From positions 9,186,001 to 9,250,000 of the forward strand of contig NW_026622886.1 of the NCBI RefSeq assembly GCF_023065955.2: a stretch of 64,000 nucleotides of DNA, written 5' to 3'. Position numbers and translations under genes: made by a program. Origin of the DNA: Ursus arctos (lineage: Eukaryota; Chordata; Mammalia; Carnivora; Ursidae). Below, one piece after another: positions 26,900 to 38,712 of the stretch. The notes beneath the pieces are model-generated. The model did no database searches, was not told the DNA's origin, and worked only from the letters and a program-made list of their open reading frames with translations. Within the stretch, counting starts at the first letter, position 1. Each line of letters begins with the position of its first letter.

Positions 26900-27095
26900 T
26901 GGGCCCCGTCAGAAAGCACTGGGCTTGAGTTCTGCCTCTGCTACTTACCACCCCTGTGACCTGGGGCAAGCTATTACCTACTGACATCCCTTTCCTCATC
27001 TGTAAAGTGCGGATAATCAAAGAATCTGCATTAGGTGGCGATGAGTTAAATGGGAGAATACATGTAGCATTTGGTGCTGGATCCTTCTTAAAAGT
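26900..27095 (+). mobile_element. MIR SINE
   Basis: Shows 'cttgagttctgcctctgc', 'gtgacctggggcaagc' and 'cctttcctcatctgtaaag', a well-preserved MIR core. Confidence 0.8.
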
Positions 27096-27249
27096 CTATT
27101 GTTGTTAATACTTGGGGGAGAGATCTCTTTCCCTTGGCACTGTAATGAGTTTCTACTGTAAATATGTAAGTTCATTAGGTTGTAGTTAATAATATTTAAA
27201 TGCTAAACTTCCGCTTTGACCAAGAATTAAAAAATAATTCAATGCATCA

Positions 27250-27263
27250 CCAACAGATGGCAG
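27250..27263 (+). promoter_or_regulatory. CTCF-motif-like site
   Basis: CCAACAGATGGCAG matches the CTCF core pattern CCACNAGRKGGCRS at 13 of 14 positions. It lies in repeat-free sequence. Motif match only; occupancy is not known. Confidence 0.35.
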
Positions 27264-27411
27264 CATATCACAGTTTTTCCACAACATTAGGCCTGCTATG
27301 GTGTGCTTGCTGGACAACTGTCCCTGTTACAATCTGTTTTAAAAGGAAGAGACTTTAGAATTTCTCTAATTTATCTCCTTCAATTGACATATATGGAAAC
27401 CTGGAAATGAA

Positions 27412-27461
27412 GCAAAACAAAACAAAACAACCCCCCCCCCCCCAAAAAAAAACCCCCAAAG
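27412..27461. repeat. Low-complexity CAAAA / poly-C / poly-A tract
   Basis: (CAAAA)n, then a run of 14 C, then A9 and C5. Slippage-prone. Confidence 0.9.
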
Positions 27462-27739
27462 AGCACAACCTATTCATTTGCCAGGAAAGAGTGGGGTTGG
27501 GAGAAGAGGAGGGGAAAAACAGTCTGTACTTCACATTGAATTTGGGTTATTTCCACAATATCCCTTTTAGCTAAACTTAGAAAATATGGCAGAAAACATT
27601 CTATTTTTCTAGTTCTCAAATGGAAACATCACTTTGGGGAGTAAAGAATATGTTTCCTAGTTATGCAAAGTAAATATTTGGTGAGCCTTAAAATATAGAT
27701 TCCCCTACCCCACCCCACCCCCCCTTTTTTTTTTTTTTA

Positions 27740-28225
27740 GTATTTTCCAGTTGACAGAGGCATTACTCTTTGTTATATCAATAGATCCTCACAATCTGGG
27801 GTAAGGGGTATCATTTCTATTTTATAGACCAGGAAATAGAAGTTCAGAGAAGAAAATACCCTTTTACGCAGGGAACACAAATTCAAATCCAGGCCATTCA
27901 TTCATTCCTTTGTTCATTCATTGAAAGCAAGAATTTATGAAGTTTCTGGTATGTTCCAGTACTATGCTAGCTGCTGGAGATGCCTAGGCTAACCAGGAAT
28001 ATACTTCCAAAAGATCTTAGTCTTCATCTTAATAGGGCTACAGTGTCTAAACTGCATGAAACCAAATTCCTGCCTTTCCCTGCCACATCTGCACAGTGGT
28101 CTACACACCTAGAAGGTACCCAACAAATATCTCTGACATCAAGCAGCCTGTGAACATCCCTAAAGGCCCTTGAGGCCACTGAATTGCAATGAGGGTTTTA
28201 CTCTTGGTCGAATATTATAGGCTCA
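27740..28225 (-). mobile_element. MIR and L2 fragments, antisense
   Basis: 'ttctattttatagaccagg...' (27815-27890) is the reverse of the MIR core. 'ttcattcattgaaagcaag' to 'tgctagctgctggagatgc' (27895-28040) is the reverse of an L2 3' end. Confidence 0.6.
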
Positions 28226-30000
28226 GAATTGTTTTTTTAAAAAATTTGTATTCAGTTTAGACTTAAAAAAACAAAAACAAAAGTTTCACTCATTTCTCCC
28301 ATCTCCTCCCCCCCCCCACCTCTGGTAACCACGAATCTGTATTATGGGCTTGGTGTTTTGTTTTTTAGATTACACATGTAAGAGAAATCATATGGTATTT
28401 GTTCTTTCTCTGACTTCTTTCATTAGCATAATGCCCTCCAGGTCTATCCATGTTGTCACAAATGGCAAGATTTCATTCCTTTTTATGGCTGAATAATGCC
28501 CCGTTGTATATATATCACAATATGCTTATCCATTCATCCATCTATGGACATTTAGTTGTTGTAACATACATCTTAGTTATTGTAAATAATGCTATATATA
28601 TATATATATATATATATGGCATATATCTTTTCAAATTAGTGTCTTTATTTCCTTTGGATAAATACCCAGAAGTAGAATTGCTGAATCACATGGTAGTTCT
28701 ATTTTTAATTTTTTGAGGGGCCTCTATACTGTTTTCCATAGTAGTTGCACCAATTTATATTCCCACCAGCAGTGCACAAGGGTTCCCTTTCTCCACATCC
28801 ACGCCAACACTTGTTACTTGTTTTCTTAATAATATCCTTACTAAGAGGGGTAAGATGATATCTCATTGTTGTTTTGATTTACATTACCCTGATAATAGAT
28901 GTGGAGCATCTTTTGTACCTTGGCCATCTGTATGTCTTCTTTGTATAGATGTCTGTTCAGATCTTCTGCCCATTTTGCAATCAGATTGTGTTTTTTTTGC
29001 TATTGAGTTGTATGAATTCTTTATATATTTTGGCTATTAGCCCCTTATCAGTAATACGATTTGCAATTATTTTCTCCCATTTAGCAGGTTGCCTTTTCAT
29101 TCTGTTGGTAGTCTCCTTGGCTGTGCAGCAGCTTTTTAGTTTTATATAGTCTCTCTTGTTTATTTTTGCTTTTGGAATCAAATTTTAAGAATCATCACCA
29201 AGACCTAGGTCAAGGAGCTTACTGCCGGTGTTTTCTCCTAGGGATTTTATGGCTTCGGGTCTTACGTTCAAGTCTTTAATTCAAGTTAATTTTTGTGTAT
29301 GGTATGAGATAGTGATCCAGTTTCATTCTTTGGAGTGTGGCTTCCAGTTTTTTGCAACACCATTTATTGAAGATACTATCCTTTCCTCATTGTATATTCT
29401 TGGATCTTTTGTAGTAAATTAATTGACTATATATGCATGGGTTTATTTCTGGGCTCTCTCTTCTGTTCCATTTATCTATGTGGCTGTTTTTATGACAATA
29501 CCATACAGTTTTAATTGCTTTAGTTTTGTAGTATAGTTTAAAATCAAGGAGTGTGATGCCTCCAGCTTTGTTCTTTTTCCTTCACATTGCTTTGGCTATA
29601 TTGGGTCTTTTGTGGTTCCATGCAAATTTTAGGATTGTTTGTTCTATTTCTGTGAAAAATACCATTGGAATTTTGATAAGTGATTGCTTTGAGTAGTATG
29701 GACATTTTAACAATATTCTTCCAATTCATGAGCATGGCATACCTTTCCACTTATTTGCATCTTTTTCCATTTCTTTCACCAGTGTCTTATGGTTCTCAGT
29801 GTACAGGTCTTTCACCTCCTAGGTTAAATATATTCCTAGGTATTTTATTCTTTTTGATTCAATTGTAAGTGGGATTGTTTTCTAATTTCTTTTTCTCATA
29901 GTGTGTTATTAATGTATAGAAACAACAGATTTTTGTGTATTGATTTTCTATCTTGCAATTTTACTGAATTCATTTATTCTAATAGTTTTTTGATGGACAA
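28226..30000 (-). mobile_element. L1 LINE, antisense, 3' part
   Basis: The plus strand is the reverse complement of L1 3' UTR and ORF2 end, parallel to 11380-14640 over its length ('cacaaatggcaagatttc', 'tgggctctctcttctgttcc', 'gattttctatcttgc'). Frames carry many stops. A TA microsatellite (28594-28617) sits inside. Confidence 0.85.
28594..28617. repeat. (TA)12 microsatellite
   Basis: About 24 bp of alternating TA within the antisense L1. Confidence 0.95.
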
Positions 30001-32264
30001 CTATTTTTTTAAATGTCTAAGGATTTGTTTATATATTTATACTTTCTCATGCTCCAGAAAGCCCTTAGGGGCTGCAAGATGTCTGCATAGCCAAAGAAGT
30101 CTTTGTGTTTTGCATAATAGCCCACAGACCTCTTTTCAAAATGCCAGAGAAAAGCTGGACCCACATGGTCCCCATTGGACTGCTAGATGGCGGTAGTAGC
30201 ACATGTTGTTTTTAGATTCTGGTTTCTAAATCTCGCAGAAAGGAAGAGGCCTTCTGTCCATTCTCTCCCATTGTATAGACAGGAGAGCTGAGGCCCCCAA
30301 AGAGAAAGATACCTACAAGGCTAGGTAGGTAGTTAGCCAAATAATCAAAATTGTATACAGATTGCTGACTTCTGTGATTTAGTATTTGCAGGAAAATTTT
30401 CCTTATGAGTTCATTGAAAAACGATTTTAAATATTTGGTATAAAAATGTTTTTTGGGGGGTAAGCAATAGTACATAGGAATAGGTTAAGAGTAAGTCTGC
30501 CTCTCATTCCAACCCCCTACTCTCCCAGGTGTCCTCCCCAGAAACCCCACTATTACCAAGTTCTTGAACAACTATCCAGAGACAGGTTTAGTTAAATGCA
30601 TGCACACACACACGGCAATAGTGCACTTATAATATCTAAATTCGTGTGTGCGTGTGTTTAGATGGATGTAAGGTGTGCATGGAGTATAAAATAATATGAA
30701 CAAAAGTGGGAAAGCCGTGGAGCTCAGGAAAATGTCTCCTTCACCTTCCCAACCTTCCCTAAAAAGGGGGCGGGCAGGGAAGGTGGGAGTCCATGAAGTG
30801 GCTTCCAAACTCTGGAGTGACTTTATTTTTACCATTTCTCTGTTGATTTAACCAATTAAAACTCTGCCAGCGACACCTATAGTATAGATCTTTGTAAACC
30901 CTGTCTTCCGAAGCTCTCCCTATTGTAATTAAATTACTGTAAATACAGTTAGAAGACCCCTCTAGGTGGTCTGCGTGACACCAGCCCAGAAGGAATTGTC
31001 TTGAGATATTTGAACCAAAAGTGAAGAGCAAAGTGGTGGAATCCACTCCATCTTTGGGGACCAGTCCTCTGAGGGTTTGTGGCCACATTAGAACAGGCAG
31101 TCAGTTGTGCAAGTGCAGGTGGCTCTTTCAGGAGTCCTTCCCAACCATCACTGGCCTTCAGGGTCAGTGTGGGGGCTCCAGCCTCTGTTGCCAACTTCCT
31201 GCTCCCCCTTCCCTCCCAGCCCTCCCCCAGTCTCTACCAGTGATTTGCAAATTCTGCTCCAATCTAGAAGTGGGGAGTCTGGGTAGTTAGTACTTTGCAT
31301 CCAACACCTTTTGCATCGGGTTGGGAGCTGTTGCTATGTGGCCCACGTGTGTTGCTCAACAAGCTTAAACTTTGCATAGCCCGTGCTAAACTAATTTGCG
31401 TCAATTTGTCTACATCATGCCAACAATCGTTCTGAGAGCCTTGAATAGAACGTACAAGGCTGCTGATAAAGGCCGTAGGAGCAGATGCCACTGGCCATTC
31501 TGTGGGGCCTCCCCGTAGCTAGTTCTTCACCATGGTTTCTTCATATCCTAGTGACAATGTTAGTTTTTCCACCCTGGGGTTAAAACTTTTTTTTTTTTTT
31601 AAACAATGGACAGCCCCATACAACTGGCACTCCAACTGACTTTTTTTTTTTTTTTTCCTTTAAGAAAGACATGGCTGGGACTGAATTCTAGCCCCAGTGT
31701 TTCCTAACCACTCCCCCATCCCACACCAAGTTTCAGAGAAAGCAAGTAGAGTTAAGTTTTTTGGAAAGGGTTTGTGCAACTGTGACAGTGTTTTTCTAAT
31801 CTGCCAATTGTGTAGGACTAAAAATTTAAGCCTAAAAACCAGTAACTTTTTATGGAAAGATGTATTTCTGGTAAATAAGAAATTGACTTTCAGACTAAGG
31901 ACAGTAGAAGCAGTATAAGACAACCGAAGTAATTTGTGCCATATGAACGCTAGGAAATAATTCCACATCTAGGAGAAACTTCCATTTTTTTTTTCCCAAA
32001 GCCAGATCTGGAAATATATTGATTTGGTCAGTCTGGGGAAGACACCAGAGACCCCAGGGAGCTAACTGAATTTCTACAGGAAATCCACTCAGTTCATGGT
32101 TTATTCCCCTGTGTGTGGGTTTTCTTCTCTAATGGCTCTTCCTACATTAACCCATTAGATATGGGTTAAAAACTACCCTGAGAAAACTGGTAAATGTCCA
32201 GATGTTTGCAATTAAGTATTGTATCAGGAGGATATAGCATTTGTATAGTGTAGAAGGAACTAGT
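30001..32264. other. Low-repeat intergenic DNA
   Basis: I recognise only small pieces: a (CA)n stretch near 30602, an old MIR/L2 scrap near 30250-30300, and two T tracts (about 31588 and 31641). Open frames near 31000-31500 overlap in several frames and follow local G+C content. No exon is supported. Confidence 0.4.
30180..30193 (+). promoter_or_regulatory. CTCF-motif-like site
   Basis: CTGCTAGATGGCGG matches 12 of 14 positions of the CTCF core (CCACNAGRKGGCRS), same orientation as the site at 27250. It lies in unique sequence. Motif match only. Confidence 0.3.
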
Positions 32265-32900
32265 AAGAATTTTTTCAGTGCAACAAGTGATCACCGAGTA
32301 CCTCCTATGTGCCAGGCCCCCTTCCGGGCACTTGGGATATCTCAGTGGCCTGGTCTTTGCTATTGTGGCAGCCAGGAAACAGACACTAAATAAACAGACC
32401 AGTATATATATCATAACAGGTAATGGGAATGTCAGATGGTGGAGGGTACTAAGAGGAAAACGTAAGGGGGGGTGCCTGGCTGGCCCATTTGGAAGAACGT
32501 GAGACTCTTGATCTCAGGGTTGTGAGTTTGAGTCCCATGATGGGTGTACAGATTACTTAAAATAAGTAAACTTTAAATAATAATAAAAAAAAAAGAGCTT
32601 AAGGGGGGGAAGTATTCAAAGAGCTACTTTTTTAGATACAAAGGACAGAGAAGATGTCACCAATGAATTGACATTTGAATAGAAACTCATGGGAAGGAAG
32701 GAATAAGCCTTGAGAATGTCAGTGATCCAGGCAAAGGGAACAGTGGGAATCAAAATGTCTGATGTGGAAATGGCTTTGCATGTTCATGGCCAGTGCAGCT
32801 GGAGAACAGGGAGCTAGGAAGGCAAGAAGGTAGGAGATGAAGTCCCTGAAAGTTGAGACTAGACAGGAATGGCAAATCGATAGCATCATGGGCATCTCTG
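32265..32900 (-). mobile_element. L2 LINE 3' part, antisense, with a SINE inside
   Basis: 'gagtacctcctatgtgccag' at the left, and 'caggcaaagggaacagtgg' with 'ctggagaacagggagc' further right, are the reverse complement of L2 3' sequence. Confidence 0.6.
32470..32597 (+). mobile_element. Short CanSINE
   Basis: Reads 'ggtgcctggctggcccattt' and 'tgatgggtgtacagattac'. Flanked by taagggggg at about 32463 and 32600. Confidence 0.85.
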
Positions 32901-33063
32901 TTATTTAGCGTCTCTGTGAATCTAGATGTCCGCAGACTGGTTCCTGGCCTTTCAAGCTCGTTTTGCAGAGAACCCTAGAGGAAGGTGGCTGGCTGATAAG
33001 TCAGTGGGAGTATTTGAATGCAGCTAACAGGCATATGATGAGCTACTCACAATCATTAGTAAT

Positions 33064-33423
33064 TGTTATGGACTGAAATGTGTCCCTTCAAAATTCCTAC
33101 ATTATATTCCTAACTTCCAATGTGATGATTTTAGGAGACGCAAGGCCTTTGGGAGGAGATTCAGTCATCAGGGTAGAGCCTTCATGAATGGGATTAGTGC
33201 CCTTATAAAATGGCCCCGGAGAGCTTTCTTGCTGTCTCCGCTATGTGAGGACACAATGAGAAAATGGCCATTTGCCACCCAGGAATGGGCCTTCACCAGA
33301 ACCCCCATCATGCTGGCACCATGATCTCAGACTTCCAGGCTCCAAAACTGAGAGATTGATGTTGGTTATAAGCCACCCAGTCTGTGGTATTCTGTTCCAG
33401 CTGCCCAAACAGACTGAGACAGC
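33064..33423 (+). mobile_element. MaLR LTR (MST/MLT1-type)
   Basis: Starts 'gttatggactgaaatgtgtc', passes 'attagtgcccttataaaa', and ends 'aagccacccagtctgtgg' and 'aaacagactgagaca'. Close relative of the LTR at 44155. Confidence 0.85.
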
Positions 33424-33429
33424 AGGTTT

Positions 33430-33665
33430 TTAAATTTGCTGATTAGAGCAACAGAGAGATGTAATTTTTCTACCAATGATCTGGCAAAACTTAGAAAGCT
33501 GGATAATGTCAAGTGTTGGCAGAGACACAGGGACAGTGGAACCCTCATGGACAGCTAGCTGGCGTGACGGTAGGTGGGTTCAGCCATCCTTAAGAACAAT
33601 CTGGAATTACTTAGGCAAATTAAATATCTGAGATATCCTCTGATCTAGCAGTCCTGTTCCTAGCA
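33430..33665 (+). mobile_element. L1 fragment, old
   Basis: 'gtgttggcagagacacagg' and 'tctagcagtcctgttcctag' are a diverged L1 ORF2 end. Confidence 0.55.
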
Positions 33666-36079
33666 TTTACGTGCTCTGTGGAAATTCTATTGTGGGAATA
33701 AAAGGCCACAGCCTAGGAATTTAAAGACAGGACTTTATAAGAACTGCACTGCAGGAAGAAAGGGAGGAGGTGCTCACCAACCGGGGCCTGGAGGACACCA
33801 CGTTCCAGATTACCTCACAACCTGTGGTCCCTCCAGGATTTGCCAGTGCAAATCTCCTACCTGCTGAAGGGCTGGGCCACGTACCTTCCAGCAGCAAGTT
33901 TGGCCGCCATTCCTTCCTGAGTCCCTCAGGAATCAACCCCCCTCCCCAGCATGTATAGGGTTAGGGCAAGGGTACAAATGGAGGCCTATGTACCATGTCT
34001 AAATATTTACAATTTATAAATCAAACAGTGCAATGTGTTCTGTCCCTCTACCTTGACAAATGTACCTTTGTGACGATCTAGAAGACAACATTTGGAATTT
34101 GAATTCTTGGATTCCTCAGAGCACAGGGGAACCAGCTCCTGGTCTAAAAGCCCCCTTCTCTACTCTTCCCTCTCTGGACTCCAGCCTGTACCAGGAGGAG
34201 ACTTGAATGGACATGCATGGACAGGGTAGCTGCTGTGGGGCCATCCCTCAGACCCAGGAGAACTTATGTTTTCCCCGCTAGAAAGACCTAAAGAAGAGGC
34301 CTACAGAGGCCCTGTAGATGAACTTGGGATGTATGAGGTCCAGAGTACCCAGGTGATCCTGTCCCTTTGACCCCATGGGCTCTCCCATGATGTGTGACAC
34401 AGCCAGAGAAAGGCTGGAGTGGAGCCCTTGAAAGTGGGGGAACCAGGGCAGAGGCCCCTCTTGCTTGGGTATGAAGGTTGTACCTTTTGAGAGGCAAGCA
34501 GGGCCAAGTTGTGATGGGGCCTTGAATGCCCTGCTGTGGAAAGCAGACTTTATATCGTGAGTGGTAGGGAAGAAACATGAGTTTAAAGCAGAGTCTATGA
34601 TAATAAAACTAGACATGATCGAAGTTGGAGGCATTCTGAGATCATCAAAAGTTAGGCTGCCTGAAATACTAAAATACCACTTACTAGCTGTGGAGCCTTG
34701 GGTGGTTCTACTGAAGCTTTCAGGCCTCGGTTTCCCCACTTGTAAAACAGGTGGATTAGACAAGATTAACAATCTCAAAAGTCCCTTCTGTCAGGACCTC
34801 TGTTTTTCTTGTCTATATTGTCTATAAAACAAGTGGGTTGAAACAGATCAGGGATTCATAATATTCTTAGAGTTCCACTGAGGGGTGTGACCCCCTCCCA
34901 ACCCCACACCAGACCCTCTGAGTCAGGATCTCGGTTTAAAGCTCCCCCAGGCAATTCCTGCAGCCAGACTTGAGAACCCTCAGACCTGGTGATACTCTCC
35001 AAGGTCCCTCTCCTGCCTCCACGTGCATCTCTCCATCTGTAAAATGAGCATGTTGGGCAATATTATCAGTCTCCTGGCCTCTCTCATTTCCTTCTGGGAC
35101 TTGAGGCCTTCTTGAGACTCAGTGATTCGAACAAGCAGGGCTTTGTCAGGGGAGGCACCACAGCTCTGAGGGAGGCCCTGGGTCATGGGGTCACCTGCGT
35201 TTGTGTGAAGCAGCGGGCGGGCGCTGGAGTTTGAGGCCTGGGCAGACAGGTGCCGCTCATGAGAACAGGCCCTGCGGACAGAGCTGCTGGGGTTGGGACT
35301 TGGCAGAAGGGAGGCCACTTCTCAACCAGCGTGAATGGCCTGACACTTCCTGGCAGCTTCTTGGTGCCACCAGGCACCTGCAGCCCAGGGCTTCTTGGCA
35401 GGTGAGGAAGAGCGAGGAGAATAGGGCTTTTCTCAAGCTGTTCCCCAGAACAACATCTCTTGACATCTGGGGAGATGAGGAGTGGAAAAGACAAGCCACT
35501 GCGTGTTTCTCTCAGCCTGTGAAAGCCTTATGGGTGGGGGGGGGGGCAGGAAAGGCATTTGTGCTGAAGTGCCACTTTCCAGCCCTACGTCCGGAGCTTA
35601 GCACGTTCCAGGCACCATGAATGAGACTGGCTGATGCTTTGTATCAAATGTAAAGTGGCCTCTTTTCACACGGCTGGCACCAGAGGCCGATGACCACTCG
35701 GGTAGGATCCAGAGCTCTCCGGGAGCTTGGCAGGGCTGAGCGTGGGGCCTGGATTGTGGCTCTGTGGGGCAGCGGGGACAATGTCGTCACCAAAGAGCAG
35801 GATTCTCAAGCTTCAAAGGAATAACGTTCTTCTGTTAGGGACCATCAAGCTGCCTCTGCCACTGTCTACCCCTCCTGGAACCCAGATCTCGCTCAAGGGC
35901 AAGGACCACAAATTCCACGCGAGACTCGGGCATGTGAGGTCTCCCTTCTGGAGATTGGTATCAAAACATCAGAATGTCCAGGATAATCCAGGGGTTTCCA
36001 AGAACAACAGGAGAGAATACTGTAATAAGGATTATTTCAGAAAATTTGACGTTCAAGTTAAAGTATTATTTACCACTTT
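33666..36079. other. Mostly unique DNA with MIR and MER5-like scraps
   Basis: G+C rises in 33750-35800. Pieces of L2 (about 34460-34600), MIR (34640-34790) and a MER5-like end (about 34865-34985) are recognisable. Long open frames in several overlapping frames (for example 34278-34778 on the minus strand and 35201-35620 on the plus strand) cover each other and the repeats, so none is called. Confidence 0.4.
34640..34790 (+). mobile_element. MIR SINE
   Basis: 'accacttactagctgtgg' followed by 'cctcggtttccccacttg' is the MIR core. Confidence 0.75.
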
Positions 36080-37255
36080 TTAAAAAATGAATTAAGCAGA
36101 AATTTTATTTCCAAACTCTTCAAAACTTATTACACACATACAGTATCCTTTTAAAAGTGTCCCAAGCTAAATCAAAGGCACATCATCAAAGTGAAACACT
36201 TGTGATGTTGAGAATTCTTTAAGGTTGAAATATTTTCACATTACTTTGTTTTTAACCATTTGCAATGTTCTACAAGTCCTATTTTAAGCATTTTTTTAAA
36301 GGCATGAAAAAATGTATTGTTTTTTAAGAAGTGCAGCCACAACTATAAAGGAGAGGAGCTAAGACAAAGATCAAATCCGTTTCACATACTGGATGGGGCA
36401 ATCCAATAGCAAAACAGCATTAATCTTTCTAAACAAATTTGCTAAGAAACAGCTCCGATATTTAGTGTTTAAAAATAAAATAATCTCATTGAGAAAAACC
36501 AAGATCTAATTTGATTATAAAGCCTATTCTTCCCCCAATTTTATACTTCTCCGTATTTATAAATCATAAATCCATGAGAAAAGAACAAATTTTGTTGTAG
36601 TATAAAAGTCTTAGGAACAACAAATTGAAAATATCTCATTTAAAAAAAATGTCTTCCTCCTAAAATGTAAACATGCAGTAAATAAAACTTACATAATATT
36701 CCAGGTATAGAAACACCACTAATTGACTTAAGAAAGAAATCTATTTTGATATGTTTGGTGATAAGGCTTTTTTGTTTGTCAAGTATAAAGCACTTCACCA
36801 AAAGAACCAGATCATTATTATTTAAATGTTTACTCCTTTGTCTGGTTTCCCTATTTGAACTGACTCACCGATTTCTGTAGAGTTTTGGCTATGATACCAG
36901 GCTGCCGGAAAGGCCTGAAATGTCTTTGTTATCTGGCTAGAGAAAAATGTTTTCTCGAGTCACGGAGGCAGTATTCATCACTTTGTGCTTCCGAGTATTC
37001 CTCAGTGAATTCATCAGTCCTCAAAGCAAAGCCCAAGATCTAGGCTCCTTGAAGGTGTTGCTTCTTTCTGGCTGGAGCTCTGACCAGCAGGCAGGCATTC
37101 TGCACGCAGCACTGGTGCAGCTCTGAGACCTTGAACCTCGCCCTAGTGGCCTCCAGTTTGAGCTCTTTCACCAGGCGGTTGCTGGGCTCCCAGGGTCGGA
37201 GAGCAAGGCGGGGCTGAGCCTTGACACCTTCACTCTTGATACCTTCTCTGTGCTG
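36080..37255 (-). pseudogene. Possible retrocopy, unidentified: coding end plus long 3' UTR-like part
   Basis: Read on the minus strand, a G+C-rich part (37255 down to about 37040) stays open for about 70 codons. It includes the peptide RPWEPSNRLVKELKLEATRA and ends at a TAG. A sharply A+T-rich, repeat-free 0.95 kb follows, down to about 36080, where 'ttttatttcc' on the plus strand gives an AATAAA on the minus strand. The switch from coding-like to 3' UTR-like composition without repeats suggests an mRNA copy or a real terminal exon. An in-frame TAG lies just upstream of the open part, and no clean acceptor or duplication was found. The protein is not recognised. Confidence 0.35.
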
Positions 37256-37299
37256 GTTTATCTTCTAAGATCCTTAAAAAAAAAAAAAGCCTGCAATCG

Positions 37300-37685
37300 T
37301 GTTATGGGCTGAATTTTGTGCCCCCCAGTTTTTTAAGTCCTAACGCCCAAGACCTCAGGATGTGTCTGTTTTTGGAAATAGGGCCTTTCAAGAGGTAATT
37401 CAGTTAAAATGAAGTCATTAGAGTGGGCCCTAATCCACTGTGACTAGTGTCCTTATAAAAAGACAAGATTAGGACATAGACCACACACAGAGGGATAATC
37501 GTGTGAAGAAACACAGAGAAGACCACCATCTACAAGCTGAGGAGAGAGGCCTCAGAAGAAACCAGCCCTGCCGACACCTTGCCATTGGACTTCTAGCCTC
37601 CAGAAGTGTGAGGAAAATACATTTCTGTTGTTTAAGCTGCATAGTCTGTGGTATTCGTTATAACAAACCATGAGAGATGGAGATA
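37300..37685 (+). mobile_element. MaLR LTR
   Basis: 'gttatgggctgaattttgtg', 'cattagagtgggccctaatc', 'ctagcctccagaagtgtgag' and 'gcatagtctgtggtattc' in order. The same family is antisense at 19398-19782. Confidence 0.8.
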
Positions 37686-37800
37686 TTTCCATTTTATGGC
37701 TGAGGTTTGGGGAAGTGAAGCTGCTTGCTCAAGTCTGTAGAGCCATGATTCAGACTCTGCTCTGACACCCAAACCCAAGCTTCTCCCACTAAGCTGTGCC
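37686..37800 (-). mobile_element. MIR SINE, antisense
   Basis: 'tccattttatggctgagg' and 'tgcttgctcaagtctgtag' are the reverse of the MIR core. The open frame on the minus strand at 37632-38045 spans this and the LTR end and is not a gene. Confidence 0.6.
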
Positions 37801-38309
37801 TCCTGTAAATCCAAGGAGCAGCTGGGAGAAAGTGTGGTGTGCACACAGAGCACCTGATACTTAGGGAAGACAAGGGTAGAAGAGCTTGTTTGTGCTCCTC
37901 CTGACGGGCTATGGAGACACTTTTGGTGTTTGAGACTCATAAATATCACTGAGGCTTCCTGGAAAGGTTTTGAAAAGTGAGAGATAAAAGAACTAGATGG
38001 ATTTATTTCTATCCTAATCAGGGTGCATGTGATTGCCAGAAACAAAAACCTATTCTCCTGGCTTAATCAAAAAAGGTCAACGCGTGGGAAGGATACGGGG
38101 GCATCTCATGGTTCCAAGGGCAAAAAATGTGGTCAAGTCAGAAAGGACCAGAACTAGAAGCTGTGTTAGCCCCTCTTTTCCCCTGCATTTGATAGATACA
38201 TAGAGCTTTCAAGGGAAGATTTTCCAATTTACCATTGATTGAGGACTTTGTGCAGTTTCCTTTGTAGAGACTTCTGGTCTGATGGGACAGAATCAAGAAT
38301 GCATAATTC

Positions 38310-38470
38310 CAATGCAGAGCTAGAGTGGAAGGCCTATGGCTTCTGCAGCCAGAACAGACTTAGGTTGCTGGCAGACTCTGCAGCTTCCTTACTGGCTAAG
38401 TTATCTTGGGAAAGCTTTGTTGCTCTGAGACTCCCTTTCCCCCACTGGAAAATAAGGATAATAGAGCTTG
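38310..38470 (+). mobile_element. MIR SINE
   Basis: Diverged MIR: 'ttactggctaagttatcttg', then 'ccccactggaaaataagg'. 37801-38309 to its left shows nothing I recognise. Confidence 0.55.
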
Positions 38471-38471
38471 T

Positions 38472-38491
38472 TTCTTTCTTTTTTTTCTTTC

Positions 38492-38522
<31 letters not shown>

Positions 38523-38655
38523 CTTTTCTTTTCTTTTCTTCTTTTCTTTCTTCTTTTCTTTCTTTTCTTTCTTTTCTTTCTTTTTTCTTTTTCTCTTTTT
38601 CTTTTTCTTTCTTTCTTTTTCTTTCTTTCTTTCTTTTTCTCTCTTTTCTTTCTCT
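38472..38655. repeat. 184-bp polypyrimidine (TTTTC/TTTC)n tract
   Basis: The plus strand is T and C almost without exception, in TTTTC and TTTC units with shifting register. It abuts an antisense L1 3' end (38656-38712), so it probably grew from that L1's poly(A) tail (GAAA/GAAAA units on the minus strand). Phenylalanine-rich open frames here are artefacts. Confidence 0.95.
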
Positions 38656-38712
38656 GTTATTATGTTCAGTTAACCAACATACAGTACATTTTTAGTTTTT
38701 GATATAGTCTTC
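38656..38712 (-). mobile_element. Carnivore L1 3'-end stub, antisense
   Basis: 'tgttattatgttcagttaac' and 'acatacagtac' match the reverse of the same L1 3' end seen at 18400. Confidence 0.65.

Noticed and set aside
27895..28040. Tandem 'ttcattcattc' considered as a microsatellite
   Set aside because: Only a few units, and explained by the L2 3' end in antisense.
34278..34778. 166-codon minus-strand open frame
   Set aside because: Overlaps L2 and MIR pieces and two other open frames; its composition follows the local sequence.
38239..38702. Phenylalanine/serine-rich open frames of up to 144 codons
   Set aside because: They are translations of the (TTTTC)n tract in three frames; no exon signals.
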